A stretch of 64,000 bases of DNA from Candidatus Eiseniibacteriota bacterium (lineage in GTDB: Bacteria; Orphanbacterota; Orphanbacteria; Orphanbacterales; Orphanbacteraceae). The translations under genes were made by a program, and so were the position numbers. Of this stretch, positions 40,273 through 50,643 are shown one piece after another; the stretch's first letter is position 1, and every line of letters starts with the position of its first letter. The notes beneath the pieces were generated by a model. The model saw only the letters and a list, made by a program, of their open reading frames with translations, did no database searches and had not been told where the DNA came from. The stretch spans positions 248,001 through 312,000 of the forward strand of contig JAJCZU010000002.1 of assembly GCA_029262235.1 (NCBI GenBank). Direction: 5' to 3'.

Positions 40273-40426
40273 GTTGTCTCCTTCGCCCCGAGTGAAAACG
40301 GCGGCGCAGCGGGACATGGCATTGCAAGCGAAGGGCCACGTTCTTCTCAAAAAAGAATCCGGGCGGGAGACACGATGGAGGCAGGAATTACGGGGCGAAC
40401 GGGACGGCGATCCCGTCGCGCGACGA

Positions 40427-40440
40427 GTCGTGTTCACGAC
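40427..40440. promoter_or_regulatory. Palindrome GTCGTG-TT-CACGAC upstream of peptide genes, candidate operator
   Basis: 6-bp arms, 2-nt spacer, in queE/peptide intergenic region. Confidence 0.3.
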
Positions 40441-40500
40441 GCGCGTGACAAGCGTGTGGTCGGCAGATGACAAGAAGCTGGCGTCTGACCCGGAACGGGA

Positions 40501-41280
40501 CTAGCGCAGGGCAAGCAGCTTGTGGCACTGGGGAATGACGCGAACATCGGAGAGTCGGCTGGACGCGATGCGGCACCAGTCGCGGAACTCGCCCTGCTCG
40601 GCGGGAGGCGCGGTGCCTTCCTGCGGCGTGACGGGCTGCAGGACGAACGGAATGTGCGGTGACTGCGCCGCCACGAGCTCGACGGCCTTTTCGAGGTCGG
40701 CCGGGTCGAGGCCGGGACCGGCCACCACCTTGACGAACAGCTTCGCAGGGAGGGCGTCGGCGATGGCGAGAAATCCGGCATGCTCGCGCCAGCGCGGCGC
40801 GTCGCCGGTGATGCTCGGCAGTTTGATGTCCATCGCGATCCATCCGATTCCCTTTTGCGGGAGCTGCGCGAGCGGCTTCGGAAGGTCACCGGTCGTCTCG
40901 AGATACACCGGCCCGAGCGTCGCGGCGGCTTTCGGAATGAACTCCTGCAGAAACGGGGCGTGAAGCAGCGGCTCTCCGCCGGTCAGGGCGACAGAATGAT
41001 GGGGGCCGGCACTCTCTTCGCGCGCGATCAGGAGCGCAAGAAGGTCAGCAGCGGTAACCGGGTTTGCGATGCGTTCGTCCGCGCCGTTGCCGGTTTCGAA
41101 AGCAAACGAGTCGGGCTGAAATCCTCTGGGCTGCCATGCGGTTACCGCTTCGGGAGTGTCGCAGTAGGAACACGTGCGATGACAGCCGTAAAAGCGAACG
41201 AAAAGCTGACGCTTTCCGAGCAGGAGCCCTTCGCCCTGAATCGAACTGAAGATCTCGAGGAGATGTGCCTGGGAGCGCAT
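40501..41280 (-). CDS. queE: 7-carboxy-7-deazaguanine synthase-like radical SAM protein
   Basis: EIFSSIQGEGLLLGKRQLFVRFYGCHRTCSYCDTPEAV (IQGEG plus CX3CX2C), ALTGGEPLLH. Confidence 0.85.
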   Translation of the reverse strand: MRSQAHLLEIFSSIQGEGLLLGKRQLFVRFYGCHRTCSYCDTPEAVTAWQPRGFQPDSFAFETGNGADERIANPVTAADLLALLIAREESAGPHHSVALTGGEPLLHAPFLQEFIPKAAATLGPVYLETTGDLPKPLAQLPQKGIGWIAMDIKLPSITGDAPRWREHAGFLAIADALPAKLFVKVVAGPGLDPADLEKAVELVAAQSPHIPFVLQPVTPQEGTAPPAEQGEFRDWCRIASSRLSDVRVIPQCHKLLALR

Positions 41281-41306
41281 CGCACAATGGTAGCAGACCG
41301 AGCGGC

Positions 41307-42026
41307 TTAAGGGGAGTCGACGAGTACCGGTTGCCAGGGGGAGGACTCGATCAGCGCCCCCGATTCGTCGAGGGCTGTAACATTCCACTGAACGGCCGGC
41401 GTCGTGATCCAGTCGATACCGCTTGTCGTCACCGGGAAGCGTACGAGAGCGGGGCGCGCCCCTTCGCCCGCGGGCGGTGCCGTGACCACGCTTTCGTGGA
41501 GGAGGGTGCCGTCGGATTTCTCGACGCGAATGCGATAGGAAGCGGCCGTCGGCTCGGCAGTCCATGAGAACGCGGTCGGGGCTTCGGTCAGCACGCCGCG
41601 CGGTGTAAAGGAATCGAAACCGCCCATGGCAGTCTCGCCACGGAACCGGGGGCCGTCTTCCGTAACGGAGTCGGTAGATCCGGGCCCGCTGCCGACTTCG
41701 GGGCGGGTCGTCCAGATTGCGATCAGCACGGCGGCCGCGACCGCGACGGCGGCACCCAGCGTCCATCCCCGCTTCCTGCGAAGGGGGGGGCGAGCGGCCG
41801 ATCGAGGGCGCGTGGCCGTGTCTGTAGTCCTGCCGGAACTCACCGAAGCTCCGGCGAGCGCGGTGTGCGTATTCACGTCCTGATAGAGCTCTTCGCTGCG
41901 CGCTTCGTCCCGCAGCACTTCGTTCTCGAACCGAGCCCGTTCTTCTCCGCGCAGTTCTCCCGCGATATAGCTTTCCATCGATTCGTTCCCGTTTCCGCTT
42001 CCTTCACGATCCTTCGCATCGTTCAC
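41307..42026 (-). CDS. Putative anti-sigma factor
   Basis: ESYIAGELRGEERARFENEVLRDEARSEEL, single TM; ATGA overlap with sigma factor. Confidence 0.65.
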   Translation of the reverse strand: MNDAKDREGSGNGNESMESYIAGELRGEERARFENEVLRDEARSEELYQDVNTHTALAGASVSSGRTTDTATRPRSAARPPLRRKRGWTLGAAVAVAAAVLIAIWTTRPEVGSGPGSTDSVTEDGPRFRGETAMGGFDSFTPRGVLTEAPTAFSWTAEPTAASYRIRVEKSDGTLLHESVVTAPPAGEGARPALVRFPVTTSGIDWITTPAVQWNVTALDESGALIESSPWQPVLVDSP

Positions 42027-42559
42027 GCCGTCACCCCTTCCTCCCGCATCAGTTCACGCAGCTTTCCCCGGCATCGGTAGATCCTTCGATAGAAGACCGC
42101 GGCGCGCAGCTTCTCTCTCTCGGCAACCTCGGCCGGCTTTTCGCCTTCCGCAAGGCGCTGGAGATAGCGCGCGCACTGCGGATCGGTCTCTTCGAGCGTC
42201 GCGAGGAGCGCATGGATCAGCGTCTCGCTTTCGCTTTCCTGCAGTGCTTCGAGCGGCGTTTTTCCATGCGACAAACCGTACGCCGTATCGATGTTCTGCT
42301 CGCGGCTTCGCGTGCGCCGCTTCTGATAGTGATTCCCGATCGTGTTCCGAAGCACCTGGAAGCACCACGCGAGAGGGGGAAGTCCGTCTTCTGTATCCCG
42401 CGAGAAAATGCCCTCCCGTTCGAACACGACCCGGAGCGCCTCCTGGACGACGTCTTCGACCGCGTCCGGCTCGACCCGGCGGCGCGCCAGAGACAGATAG
42501 CGCTGCCGCAGCGATTCGTACCAGCGGTTGCGCTCATTCGTGTTCGCGGCGCCGGTCAT
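42023..42559 (-). CDS. ECF-type RNA polymerase sigma factor
   Basis: YLSLARRRVEPDAVEDVVQEALRVVFERE...AWCFQVLRNTIGNHYQKRRTR...YLQRLAEGEKPAEVAEREKL. Confidence 0.85.
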   Translation of the reverse strand: MTGAANTNERNRWYESLRQRYLSLARRRVEPDAVEDVVQEALRVVFEREGIFSRDTEDGLPPLAWCFQVLRNTIGNHYQKRRTRSREQNIDTAYGLSHGKTPLEALQESESETLIHALLATLEETDPQCARYLQRLAEGEKPAEVAEREKLRAAVFYRRIYRCRGKLRELMREEGVTA

Positions 42560-42695
42560 GACGGGTATTTGGCACCGCGGAGAATCTCCCGCGTGCGATG
42601 AAAAACGGGGAGAACGGTGTCGCCTTGCGGGGCGAAGCGGGCGTGAGGCGTGCAATCGATGGGCGGGAGCTGCATGGTTCGATATTGCCAGATCG

Positions 42696-43778
42696 TCAAA
42701 GTGGCGGCAAGGCGCGTGTCCATGCCGCGCGCGTCACTTCTTCCGCGGGCTTGTCGCGCGGCGTGAAATCATGATTGGTCAGGCCGCCCCGGCCCCGTGC
42801 CAGCCAGTTCCACCAGAAGATACCGGCGAACCATTCGAGGTCACGGGTGGCTTCGAGAGCCCCGCGATAGAGGTCGGCCTGCTCGTCGAGATCGACGGTT
42901 CCGAGCGTCTCGAAATCGTAAGGGCGGCGGCCGGCGCCGTCGATCGATCGATAGCCGATTTCCGTAAACAGCACGGGCCGCCCGCGGAGAGCGGCCAGTT
43001 CCTCGAGTTCCTGGATGTAGAACTCCCAGCGCGCGGCGATATGCGCGCTGTCCGGATCGTCGACTCCCGCGACTGTTTCGTAGAAATCGACGCCCAGAAA
43101 ATCGAGGCTGCGCCAGAACTCGATTGCGAACGCCTCCTGGTAAGTCGCGGCGTACGTCAGGCGCCCTGAAAAGCGCGCACGGCAATCGGCGATCACATCT
43201 CGCCAGTCCGAATCACGATGCGAGAGCGAGCGAAATTCCGTGCCGACGAGAAAGAGATCCACTCCCTCGGCTTCCGCGAGGTCGAGCCACGGAAACAGGA
43301 AGTTACGGTACGATGCGAACCAGGCTTCGGGGTTTGCGGGGTCGAGATAGCCGCGCCATTCGCCCGTATCGAGATCGATATGTGGTTTCAGCGAAACGAC
43401 CAGTCCGCGCGACCGTGCCGCCCGGATGAGAGTGCGCACGTGCGCGGCATCGGGTGTCCGGGAGTCCCCGGTTCGGATCGTGCTCGCGGTGAGACGCGGC
43501 TGATATCCCGTGACGAGGATCGCGACATGGGTGGCGCCGGTGGCGGCGATTTCGTCCAGCATCGCGAGAGCCGTCGGCGATCCGTAGCCGTTCCGGGTCC
43601 AGTCGGCCAGCACGAACCCGCGCATATCCTCGGATGTCCCCGGCGGGGGGGGCAGCGGACCGGTGCCGCCGCTGCAGGCAAGCCCCAGCAGCAGCGCGGG
43701 CAGCGTCCCGCGCAGGGCGGGCAGCGTCCCGCGCCGCATTACGCGGACCCGCTTTCGAATCAGCCATCGGATTCCCAT
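42696..43778 (-). CDS. Putative glycoside hydrolase-like lipoprotein (GH113-like)
   Basis: Lipobox LGLACSGG; HIDLDTGEWRGYLDP, WLDLAEAEGVDLFLVGTEFRSL, FLGVDFYETV, VLFTEIGYRS. Confidence 0.65.
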   Translation of the reverse strand: MGIRWLIRKRVRVMRRGTLPALRGTLPALLLGLACSGGTGPLPPPPGTSEDMRGFVLADWTRNGYGSPTALAMLDEIAATGATHVAILVTGYQPRLTASTIRTGDSRTPDAAHVRTLIRAARSRGLVVSLKPHIDLDTGEWRGYLDPANPEAWFASYRNFLFPWLDLAEAEGVDLFLVGTEFRSLSHRDSDWRDVIADCRARFSGRLTYAATYQEAFAIEFWRSLDFLGVDFYETVAGVDDPDSAHIAARWEFYIQELEELAALRGRPVLFTEIGYRSIDGAGRRPYDFETLGTVDLDEQADLYRGALEATRDLEWFAGIFWWNWLARGRGGLTNHDFTPRDKPAEEVTRAAWTRALPPL

Positions 43779-43850
43779 GTCACGATCGTATATCCAGTCG
43801 TTTCAGAGAGCGAGCGGATCCTCCGGAATTCAGCTTTGGGTGAAGGACAT

Positions 43851-45518
43851 TCAGCGAACGTTCCATTCATATAAGTGAATCGAAGCGCCGGCGTGCGCGA
43901 AGGGCTCGCTTTCACGCAAACGGGCGAGGATATCCGGATCGACACGGGTAAACGGGGTGATTCCGTTCAAGTGATGGACGCTGATGGCGATTACCCCGTT
44001 TTCGTTTGCGTCGAATGAACTGAGCGGCCGGGAACGAACGCCGTAGAGTGCCGGGTCGACGAGTCCGAAGTAGGAAAGCGCGACGGTCGGGTTCTGCGCG
44101 CCATCGTCGCGCAGTGGTCGATCTTTCTGCAGCCTCGCGAGTTCGGGAAGGTCCTGGCCCCAGTCCACGTTCGAGTCGCTCAGCAGTTTGTAGCCGTTCT
44201 CGGTGCCGCCCGCTACGAAGTTGAAGTACGCGAGGGAGTCGGGCGCGTTCCGCACGGTCGCGAGCATGCTGAGGCCGATCAGTCCCGCCGTCCCCCATAC
44301 CATCCCCTTGCGTTCCGGCATGAGCGCCAGCGCGGCGATGCCGTATAGAAACGGGATCGCGGGCAGCACGTATCGGATTCCGAGATTCGCCCCGATCCCG
44401 GCCGAGAAGAGCCCGATCAGATAGACCGGCGGCAGTGCGAGAAGGAGCGCCCTCCGCGCGCGCCCCGGCACAGACCACGCGAACAGCAGCGCGCTGCCGA
44501 ACCCGATCAGAATCAGCGAAGAAACGGGCAGCTTCCAGAGAAGGGCGGCGAGAAAATACACGGGGTTCTTCTCGCGCGTGACCGTGCCGCGAAAGAAGAA
44601 CACGTTGCGTTTCTGCTCGACACGCGCAAGTTCCCGGTCGAGTCCCCGCCAGTACCATTCCGGGAGCGGCGACGGCGCGTTCCCGAGTGCGCCGTCCTGC
44701 AGCGAAAGGAAGGCGCCGCTCTCGAACGGAAACGCCCGCATCGGTTGGCCGATTCCCTCTCCGCGGAAAAACAGCATCAGGACGAGGATCGCCATGCTGA
44801 GTGCGGTGGCAAACTTGCCGACGGCCCGGAGCGCGCGCCGGCCCGCCGCGAAGAGGAGCGCGAGAAAGAGGGGCACGAGCAGAAGAGCCGTGAACTTCGT
44901 GAGCAGGGCGGCTGCCAGGGAAAGCGCGAGCAGTCCTGTCATGGCATACCCGGATCGCTCCGGCCCCCGCGTGATCTCTGCGATGCAAACGACGACGGCG
45001 AGCGTGAAGCACGTGAACGCGGCATCGACCGTCGCGAGGTGCCCGTGCCCGATCAGGTTCGGTCCGAACGCGCCCAGCGCCGCGGCGCCGAGCGCGACGC
45101 GCCGCTCCGGGACCACGATTCGCATGAGCGCGTAGAGCAGGCATGTCGTGAGCAGCGCGAAGATCATCGTAACGGCCCGCGCGGCTCCGAAGATCGCGCG
45201 ATAGCGCTCGGGCCTTTCGCGCATGAACGAGAGCCCCGCTTCCCAGCGTGCCTCCGGCCGTTCGGACCCGATCGTGTGGCGATCGATCCGCTCTCCCGCA
45301 AGATAGAGGGGCGCTGCCTGCAGCATGGGCACGAGGGGCGGATTCACGGGATTCAGCCAGAATACGTCCGTTCCGTGCTGCAGTTTGGCCAGCCCGGCGG
45401 GCAGAAGGGCGAATTCGTCCACCGTGACGGAGTCGTGGGCAGAGGCATGGAGGAGCAGCAGAAGCTGCCCGGCGAGCAGGACGAGAAGCCAGGGATTCGG
45501 CCGGGAGATGCGCATCAC
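43851..45518 (-). CDS. Glycosyltransferase family 39/PMT-like membrane protein
   Basis: ASAHDSVTVDEFALLPAG..., multiple TMs, LLSDSNVDWGQDLPELARL. Confidence 0.75.
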   Translation of the reverse strand: MMRISRPNPWLLVLLAGQLLLLLHASAHDSVTVDEFALLPAGLAKLQHGTDVFWLNPVNPPLVPMLQAAPLYLAGERIDRHTIGSERPEARWEAGLSFMRERPERYRAIFGAARAVTMIFALLTTCLLYALMRIVVPERRVALGAAALGAFGPNLIGHGHLATVDAAFTCFTLAVVVCIAEITRGPERSGYAMTGLLALSLAAALLTKFTALLLVPLFLALLFAAGRRALRAVGKFATALSMAILVLMLFFRGEGIGQPMRAFPFESGAFLSLQDGALGNAPSPLPEWYWRGLDRELARVEQKRNVFFFRGTVTREKNPVYFLAALLWKLPVSSLILIGFGSALLFAWSVPGRARRALLLALPPVYLIGLFSAGIGANLGIRYVLPAIPFLYGIAALALMPERKGMVWGTAGLIGLSMLATVRNAPDSLAYFNFVAGGTENGYKLLSDSNVDWGQDLPELARLQKDRPLRDDGAQNPTVALSYFGLVDPALYGVRSRPLSSFDANENGVIAISVHHLNGITPFTRVDPDILARLRESEPFAHAGASIHLYEWNVR

Positions 45519-45614
45519 GAGGGGAGTCTAGCGGAAAGAGCAGTTTGCACCGAGGCGGAAATCGGGTAATTATGATAGGAACGGCCTGCGAGTGCGGGCA
45601 CGGAGGGAGACGAC

Positions 45615-48404
45615 ATGAAGGAAAGAGCCATGAAGCTCTCGGCCCTGGGGCAGAGCATCTGGTACGACAATATAGAGCGCGGCCTGATTCGCACGGGCGA
45701 GATGGCGCGGATGATTCGTGAGGACGGCGTCGTCGGGGTTACGTCGAACCCGTCCATTTTCGAAAAAGCGATCGGGGGCAGCTCCGAATACGATGAAGCG
45801 TTTCGCACGCTGGTCGATGGCGGCGCCGACGCGGACGCGATCTATCGGGCGCTCGTGCTCGAAGACATTCAAGGCGCGGCGGACCTTCTGCGGCCCGCTT
45901 ACGATCGCACGAAGGGGGGCGACGGCTATATCAGCATCGAAGTCTCGCCGCAGCTCGCGCACGAAACCGCGAAGACGATCGAAGCGGCGCGCGAGTGGTG
46001 GAAGTGGGTCGATCGTCCGAACGTGATGATCAAGATTCCCGCCACACCCGAAGGGATGCCCGCGATTCAGCAGGCAACGGCCGACGGGATCTCGGTGAAC
46101 GTGACACTGATCTTCACCGTGGGGCAATACGAAGACGTCGCGTCCGCTTATCTTGCCGGGCTCGAAGAACGGGTGGCCGCAGGCAAGCCTGTGGACGGCA
46201 TTGCGTCGGTCGCGAGTTTCTTCGTAAGTCGCATCGACTCGAAGATCGACCCGCGCCTTCCGGAAGACTCCGGGAGCCGGGGCCTCGTAGCGATCGCCAA
46301 CAGCAAGGTCGCGTACGAAGCATACAAGCGAATCTTCGCCGGCAAACGATGGGAGGCGCTTCACGGTGCCGGCGCGCGCCCGCAGCGCATGCTCTGGGCG
46401 AGCACGAGCACGAAGAACCCGGCCTATCGCGACGTATTATATGTAGAAGAATTGATCGGTCCGAACACCGTGAATACGGTTCCGCCGAAAACACTCGACG
46501 CGTTTCTCGATCACGGGGAGGCGAAGGCGACGCTCGAAGCCGGTGTTGCCGATGCGCATGCCGTTCTGAACGGGCTGGCCGGCGAGGGTGTCGATCTGGC
46601 CGCGGCGGGCGAAGAACTCCTGCGCGAAGGCGTGGCCTCTTTCGCCGCGTCGTTCGAAAAGCTCATGACGTGCATCGCGTTTCGACGCGAAGCCGTGCTC
46701 GAGGGAGATCCGCGCAAGGTCCGGTACGCACTCGGCGATACACTGCCCGATGTTGAGGCGCGCCTTGCGAAGCTGGCCGAGTCGAACATGGCGGCACGCA
46801 TCTGGGCGCGCGATCCCTCGGTCTGGCGCGACGACGAAGAGCATCGTGCCGTGATCGAGAACCGTCTCGGCTGGCTCGAAATCGTCCCGCCGATGCGCGA
46901 GGCGATTCCCGAACTCAAGAAGTTCGCGAAGTCCATCGTCGACGGCGGCTACAGGCACGTTCTTCTGCTCGGCATGGGAGGGTCGTCGCTCTGCCCCGAA
47001 GTGCTGCGCGAGACGTTCGGCCCGAAAGAAGGTTATCTCGACCTGCGCGTACTCGACAGCACGGATCCGGACGCGGTGGAGGGGGCGACGGAAGGGATCG
47101 ACCTCGACGAAACACTTTTCCTCGTGGCGTCGAAGTCGGGAACGACCACCGAAGTCAAAGCGTTCTATCAGTATTTCGCGTATCGCGTTCATGATCACAG
47201 CCGCTTCATCGCCGTGACCGATCCGGGAACGATTCTGAACAAGCTGGCGCGTGAGGAGCGTTTCCGAAAGACGTTCGTGAATCCGCCCGACATCGGCGGC
47301 CGGTATTCGGCGCTCTCCTATTTCGGCCTCGTGCCGGCGGCGCTTCTCGGGATCGATCTCGAAGCGTACCTCGATGACGCGCTGCGCATGTCACATGCGT
47401 GCGGCTCGTGTGTGCAGGCGGAAAAGAATCCCGGCATACGGATGGGCGCGGTGCTCGGCGAGGCGGCTCTTGCGGGTCGCGACAAGCTGACACTGCTTTT
47501 TTCTCCCGAGTTCGCGGCTCTCGGCAGCTGGGTCGAACAGCTCGTGGCGGAAAGCACGGGCAAAGAGGGCAAAGGTATCGTGCCCGTCGACGGCGAATCA
47601 CTCGGCACGCCCGATCAATACGGGGAGGATCGCATCTTCGTCTACACGCGATACGCGAACACGCGGGACACGGCCCAGGACGCGGGCGTCGCGGCGCTCG
47701 AGAGCGCGGGGCATCCCGTCATCACGATCCAGGTCGAAACGCTCGAAGATCTCGCGGGCGAATTCTTTCGATGGGAAATGGCGACCGCGGTGGCGGGTGC
47801 GGTTCTCGGGATCGATCCGTTCGACGAACCGAACGTGAAGGAGTCGAAGGACCTGACGAAGGAACTGCTCGATGTTTTCGAATCGCAGGGGACGTTTCCG
47901 AAGGAGAAGCCGCTCGTGTCGCGCGGGGGGCTCGAGCTCTACGGTGACGACGAGTGGCGCGACCGCTGCGCGGGTTGCAGCGCGCGTGAAGCGCTGCAGT
48001 TTCACGTGGGGCGTGCCGAGGAGGGTGACTTCCTGGCGGTGCTTGCGTACCTGCCATCGACGCCCGCGATTCGCGCACAGATCGACGCGATTCGCGCGGC
48101 ATTGCGCGCCCGCACGAACTTACCCGTCACGGTCGGTTACGGGCCGCGTTTCCTGCATTCCACGGGCCAGCTCCACAAGGGCGGCACGAACAACGGCGTG
48201 TTTCTGCAGATCACGACGAAAGACGCATCCGATCTCGCCATCCCTGACTGGAAGTTCGGTTTTTCGACGCTCAAACAAGCCCAGGCTCGCGGCGACTTTC
48301 AGGCGCTCACGAAGCACGGGCGACGTGTCGTGCGCGTGCATCTCGACGGCGACGCAAAAGAACTGCTGGCCGGTCTTGAAGACCGATTGAAAGGTGACCG
48401 TTAG
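45615..48404 (+). CDS. Bifunctional transaldolase / glucose-6-phosphate isomerase fusion
   Basis: TAL: GVTSNPSIFEKAI, NVTLIFTVGQYEDV, LWASTSTKNPAYRDVLYVEELI; PGI-like: LLLGMGGSSLCPEVL, SKSGTTTEVKAF. Confidence 0.93.
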   Translation: MKERAMKLSALGQSIWYDNIERGLIRTGEMARMIREDGVVGVTSNPSIFEKAIGGSSEYDEAFRTLVDGGADADAIYRALVLEDIQGAADLLRPAYDRTKGGDGYISIEVSPQLAHETAKTIEAAREWWKWVDRPNVMIKIPATPEGMPAIQQATADGISVNVTLIFTVGQYEDVASAYLAGLEERVAAGKPVDGIASVASFFVSRIDSKIDPRLPEDSGSRGLVAIANSKVAYEAYKRIFAGKRWEALHGAGARPQRMLWASTSTKNPAYRDVLYVEELIGPNTVNTVPPKTLDAFLDHGEAKATLEAGVADAHAVLNGLAGEGVDLAAAGEELLREGVASFAASFEKLMTCIAFRREAVLEGDPRKVRYALGDTLPDVEARLAKLAESNMAARIWARDPSVWRDDEEHRAVIENRLGWLEIVPPMREAIPELKKFAKSIVDGGYRHVLLLGMGGSSLCPEVLRETFGPKEGYLDLRVLDSTDPDAVEGATEGIDLDETLFLVASKSGTTTEVKAFYQYFAYRVHDHSRFIAVTDPGTILNKLAREERFRKTFVNPPDIGGRYSALSYFGLVPAALLGIDLEAYLDDALRMSHACGSCVQAEKNPGIRMGAVLGEAALAGRDKLTLLFSPEFAALGSWVEQLVAESTGKEGKGIVPVDGESLGTPDQYGEDRIFVYTRYANTRDTAQDAGVAALESAGHPVITIQVETLEDLAGEFFRWEMATAVAGAVLGIDPFDEPNVKESKDLTKELLDVFESQGTFPKEKPLVSRGGLELYGDDEWRDRCAGCSAREALQFHVGRAEEGDFLAVLAYLPSTPAIRAQIDAIRAALRARTNLPVTVGYGPRFLHSTGQLHKGGTNNGVFLQITTKDASDLAIPDWKFGFSTLKQAQARGDFQALTKHGRRVVRVHLDGDAKELLAGLEDRLKGDR

Positions 48405-49952
48405 ATGACCGACCTTCATACGCTCGGGCTCGACATCCATGCGAGGAAAGGGCCCGAGATTCATCCGCCCATGAAGAACACGGCAGAGCCGTGCACTCTC
48501 GTCATCGTCGGAATTACAGGTGACCTCGCCCACCGCAAGCTGATCCCGGCTCTCTACAATCTCGAGAGGGGCCATCTTCTCCCGGACGGTGTGCGCGTCG
48601 TCGGCATGGGGCGCCATGACGTCCCGCTCGAGTCGCTCATGTACGGGCTGAAGGAAGCCGCGGCCGAGCACTCGCGCACGCAGCCGATCGACGAAGACGT
48701 ATGGCACAAGTTCGCCCAGCGTTTCGATTACATCGCGAATCCGGGGGAGGGAAGCGGCGCGTTCAAAAAGCTCGCAGCCCTGATGGAAGAGCACAAGGAG
48801 GAGACCGAAGGGAACCGGATGTTCTACTTCGCGACTCCGCCGAGCGCGTTCGGCCTGCTCCTGAAACGGATCAGCGCCGCGGGCATGATCCATAATCCGC
48901 GTGAGAAGCAATGGACCCGCGTCATTCTCGAAAAGCCGATCGGACACGACCACGACAGTGCGGTCGAACTGAACCAGTTGACGGCTGACTTCCTTGCGGA
49001 GAAACAGACATATCGAATCGATCACTATCTCGGCAAAGAGACGGTGCAGAACATCCTGATCTTTCGTTACGCGAACGCGATTTTCGAGCCGCTCTGGAAT
49101 CGGAATCATATCGATCATGTGCAGATCGAAGCGTGCGAGACGATCGGCACCGAGGGACGCGGGAGCTTTTACGATCAAACGGGCGTCGTGCGCGATATCG
49201 TGCAGAATCATCTTCTGCAGGTGATTGCGATGGTCACGATGGAGCCGCCGAGTTCGTTTCACAGCGAATCGATTCGCGACGAAAAAGTGAAAGTGTTTCA
49301 GTCGCTGCGCCAGATCTACCCGCAGGATGTCGGCAAGGACATCATGCACGGGCAGTACCGCGGCTATCGCGACAACCAGGGAGTTGCCGACGACTCGCGC
49401 ACGCCCACGGCCGTTGCGATGCGGTTCTGGATCGACAACTGGCGCTGGCAGGGCGTGCCGTTCTATCTGCGCGCCGGGAAGCGACTCGAACAGAAGGTCA
49501 CGCAGATTTCCATTCATTTCAAATCGATCCCGCTCTGTCTCTTCGGCGATGACGAAGCGTGTCAGCAGATCGAGCCGAACGTGCTGACGCTGCGCATTCA
49601 ACCGGACGAAGGGATCTCGCTGGCCTTCAATTCGAAGGTGCCTGGCGACGCAATCACCGTGGGGTCCGTCGAGATGGACATGAGCTACGAGAAAGCTTTT
49701 CAGAAGCCGATTCACGATGCGTACGAGCGTCTCGTGCTCGACTGCATGCGCGGCGACGCGACGCTGTTCGCGCGGCGCGACGGCGTGGAGCAGACGTGGA
49801 AGTTCATCGACCCGCTGATCAAGACGTGGGAGGCGGCCAGGGGGCCGGTGCCCCAGTACGAACAGGGCTCTACCGGGCCGCAGGAATTTCACGATCTCAT
49901 TCAGAAGGACGGAAGACGATGGCACCACACGACCACGGATTCGTCCACATAA
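48405..49952 (+). CDS. zwf: Glucose-6-phosphate 1-dehydrogenase
   Basis: GITGDLAHRKLIPALYNL, RIDHYLGKETVQNILIFRYAN, RAGKRLEQKVTQISIHFK. Confidence 0.97.
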   Translation: MTDLHTLGLDIHARKGPEIHPPMKNTAEPCTLVIVGITGDLAHRKLIPALYNLERGHLLPDGVRVVGMGRHDVPLESLMYGLKEAAAEHSRTQPIDEDVWHKFAQRFDYIANPGEGSGAFKKLAALMEEHKEETEGNRMFYFATPPSAFGLLLKRISAAGMIHNPREKQWTRVILEKPIGHDHDSAVELNQLTADFLAEKQTYRIDHYLGKETVQNILIFRYANAIFEPLWNRNHIDHVQIEACETIGTEGRGSFYDQTGVVRDIVQNHLLQVIAMVTMEPPSSFHSESIRDEKVKVFQSLRQIYPQDVGKDIMHGQYRGYRDNQGVADDSRTPTAVAMRFWIDNWRWQGVPFYLRAGKRLEQKVTQISIHFKSIPLCLFGDDEACQQIEPNVLTLRIQPDEGISLAFNSKVPGDAITVGSVEMDMSYEKAFQKPIHDAYERLVLDCMRGDATLFARRDGVEQTWKFIDPLIKTWEAARGPVPQYEQGSTGPQEFHDLIQKDGRRWHHTTTDSST

Positions 49953-50617
49953 GCGAGTCCGAAGGAACCTGGGCGGAAGAAACCGCGGATGAAGTGCTCG
50001 CGGCATTCGAGCGCGCGGAAACCGCCGCGATTTCGTTCGGTCTCTCGGGCGGTTCGACGCCGGGCAAGGTGTATGACGTACTGGCGCGCCGGGAGTTCGA
50101 CTGGGACCGTGTGCGTTTTTACTTCGGAGACGAGCGGTGCGTGCCGCCCGCGAGCGAACAGAGCAATTATCGCAGCGCGCGCGAACACCTTTTCGAGCCG
50201 CTCGGCATCGACGAAGCACGCGTGTTTCGCATGAAGGGCGAATACGAGGACCGCGAAGAAGCCGCGCGGGAGTATGAGGCCGCGCTCCCGGATGCGTTCG
50301 ACCTGCTGCTGCTCGGCATGGGCGGCGACGGGCATACCGCTTCGCTCTTCCCGGGCTCGCGCTGGATCAAGGAAGTGGATCGGCGCGTCGCACCGGCGAA
50401 GGCCGATGTGGAACCGCGCCAGAGGCTCACGATTACGCCGCCGGTCATTCAGAGCGCGCGCGAAGTAATGGTGCTCGTGACGGGAAGCGGCAAAGCGCCG
50501 ATGGTCGCGCGGGCGCTCGAAGGAGACTGGGATCCGATGGAGATTCCGTCGCAGCTCGCGCGTTTCCGCCGATGGATTCTGGACCCGGGCGCGGCGTCCG
50601 CACTTCGCGAACGTTAA
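49919..50617 (+). CDS. pgl: 6-phosphogluconolactonase
   Basis: [54 protein letters not shown]; overlaps zwf end. Confidence 0.93.
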   Translation: MAPHDHGFVHISESEGTWAEETADEVLAAFERAETAAISFGLSGGSTPGKVYDVLARREFDWDRVRFYFGDERCVPPASEQSNYRSAREHLFEPLGIDEARVFRMKGEYEDREEAAREYEAALPDAFDLLLLGMGGDGHTASLFPGSRWIKEVDRRVAPAKADVEPRQRLTITPPVIQSAREVMVLVTGSGKAPMVARALEGDWDPMEIPSQLARFRRWILDPGAASALRER

Positions 50618-50643
50618 TCGAAACAGAGAGTAAGGAGAACGAC

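Noticed and set aside
40501-41280. Radical SAM protein next to the peptide genes as a RiPP-modifying enzyme
   Set aside because: It has the IQGEG and CX3CX2C hallmarks of QueE and is separated from the peptides by 228 bp; a housekeeping role is more likely, though a moonlighting maturase cannot be excluded without synteny data.
42696-43778. 'FWWNWLARG' in the GH-like lipoprotein as a third member of the WWNW peptide family
   Set aside because: It sits inside a glycoside-hydrolase-like domain, lacks the preceding GG and the amphipathic tail; chance similarity.
48120-50219. 699-aa and other long antisense ORFs opposite zwf, tkt, gnd, suf and trkA
   Set aside because: Shadow ORFs of high-GC coding sequence with no recognisable domains.
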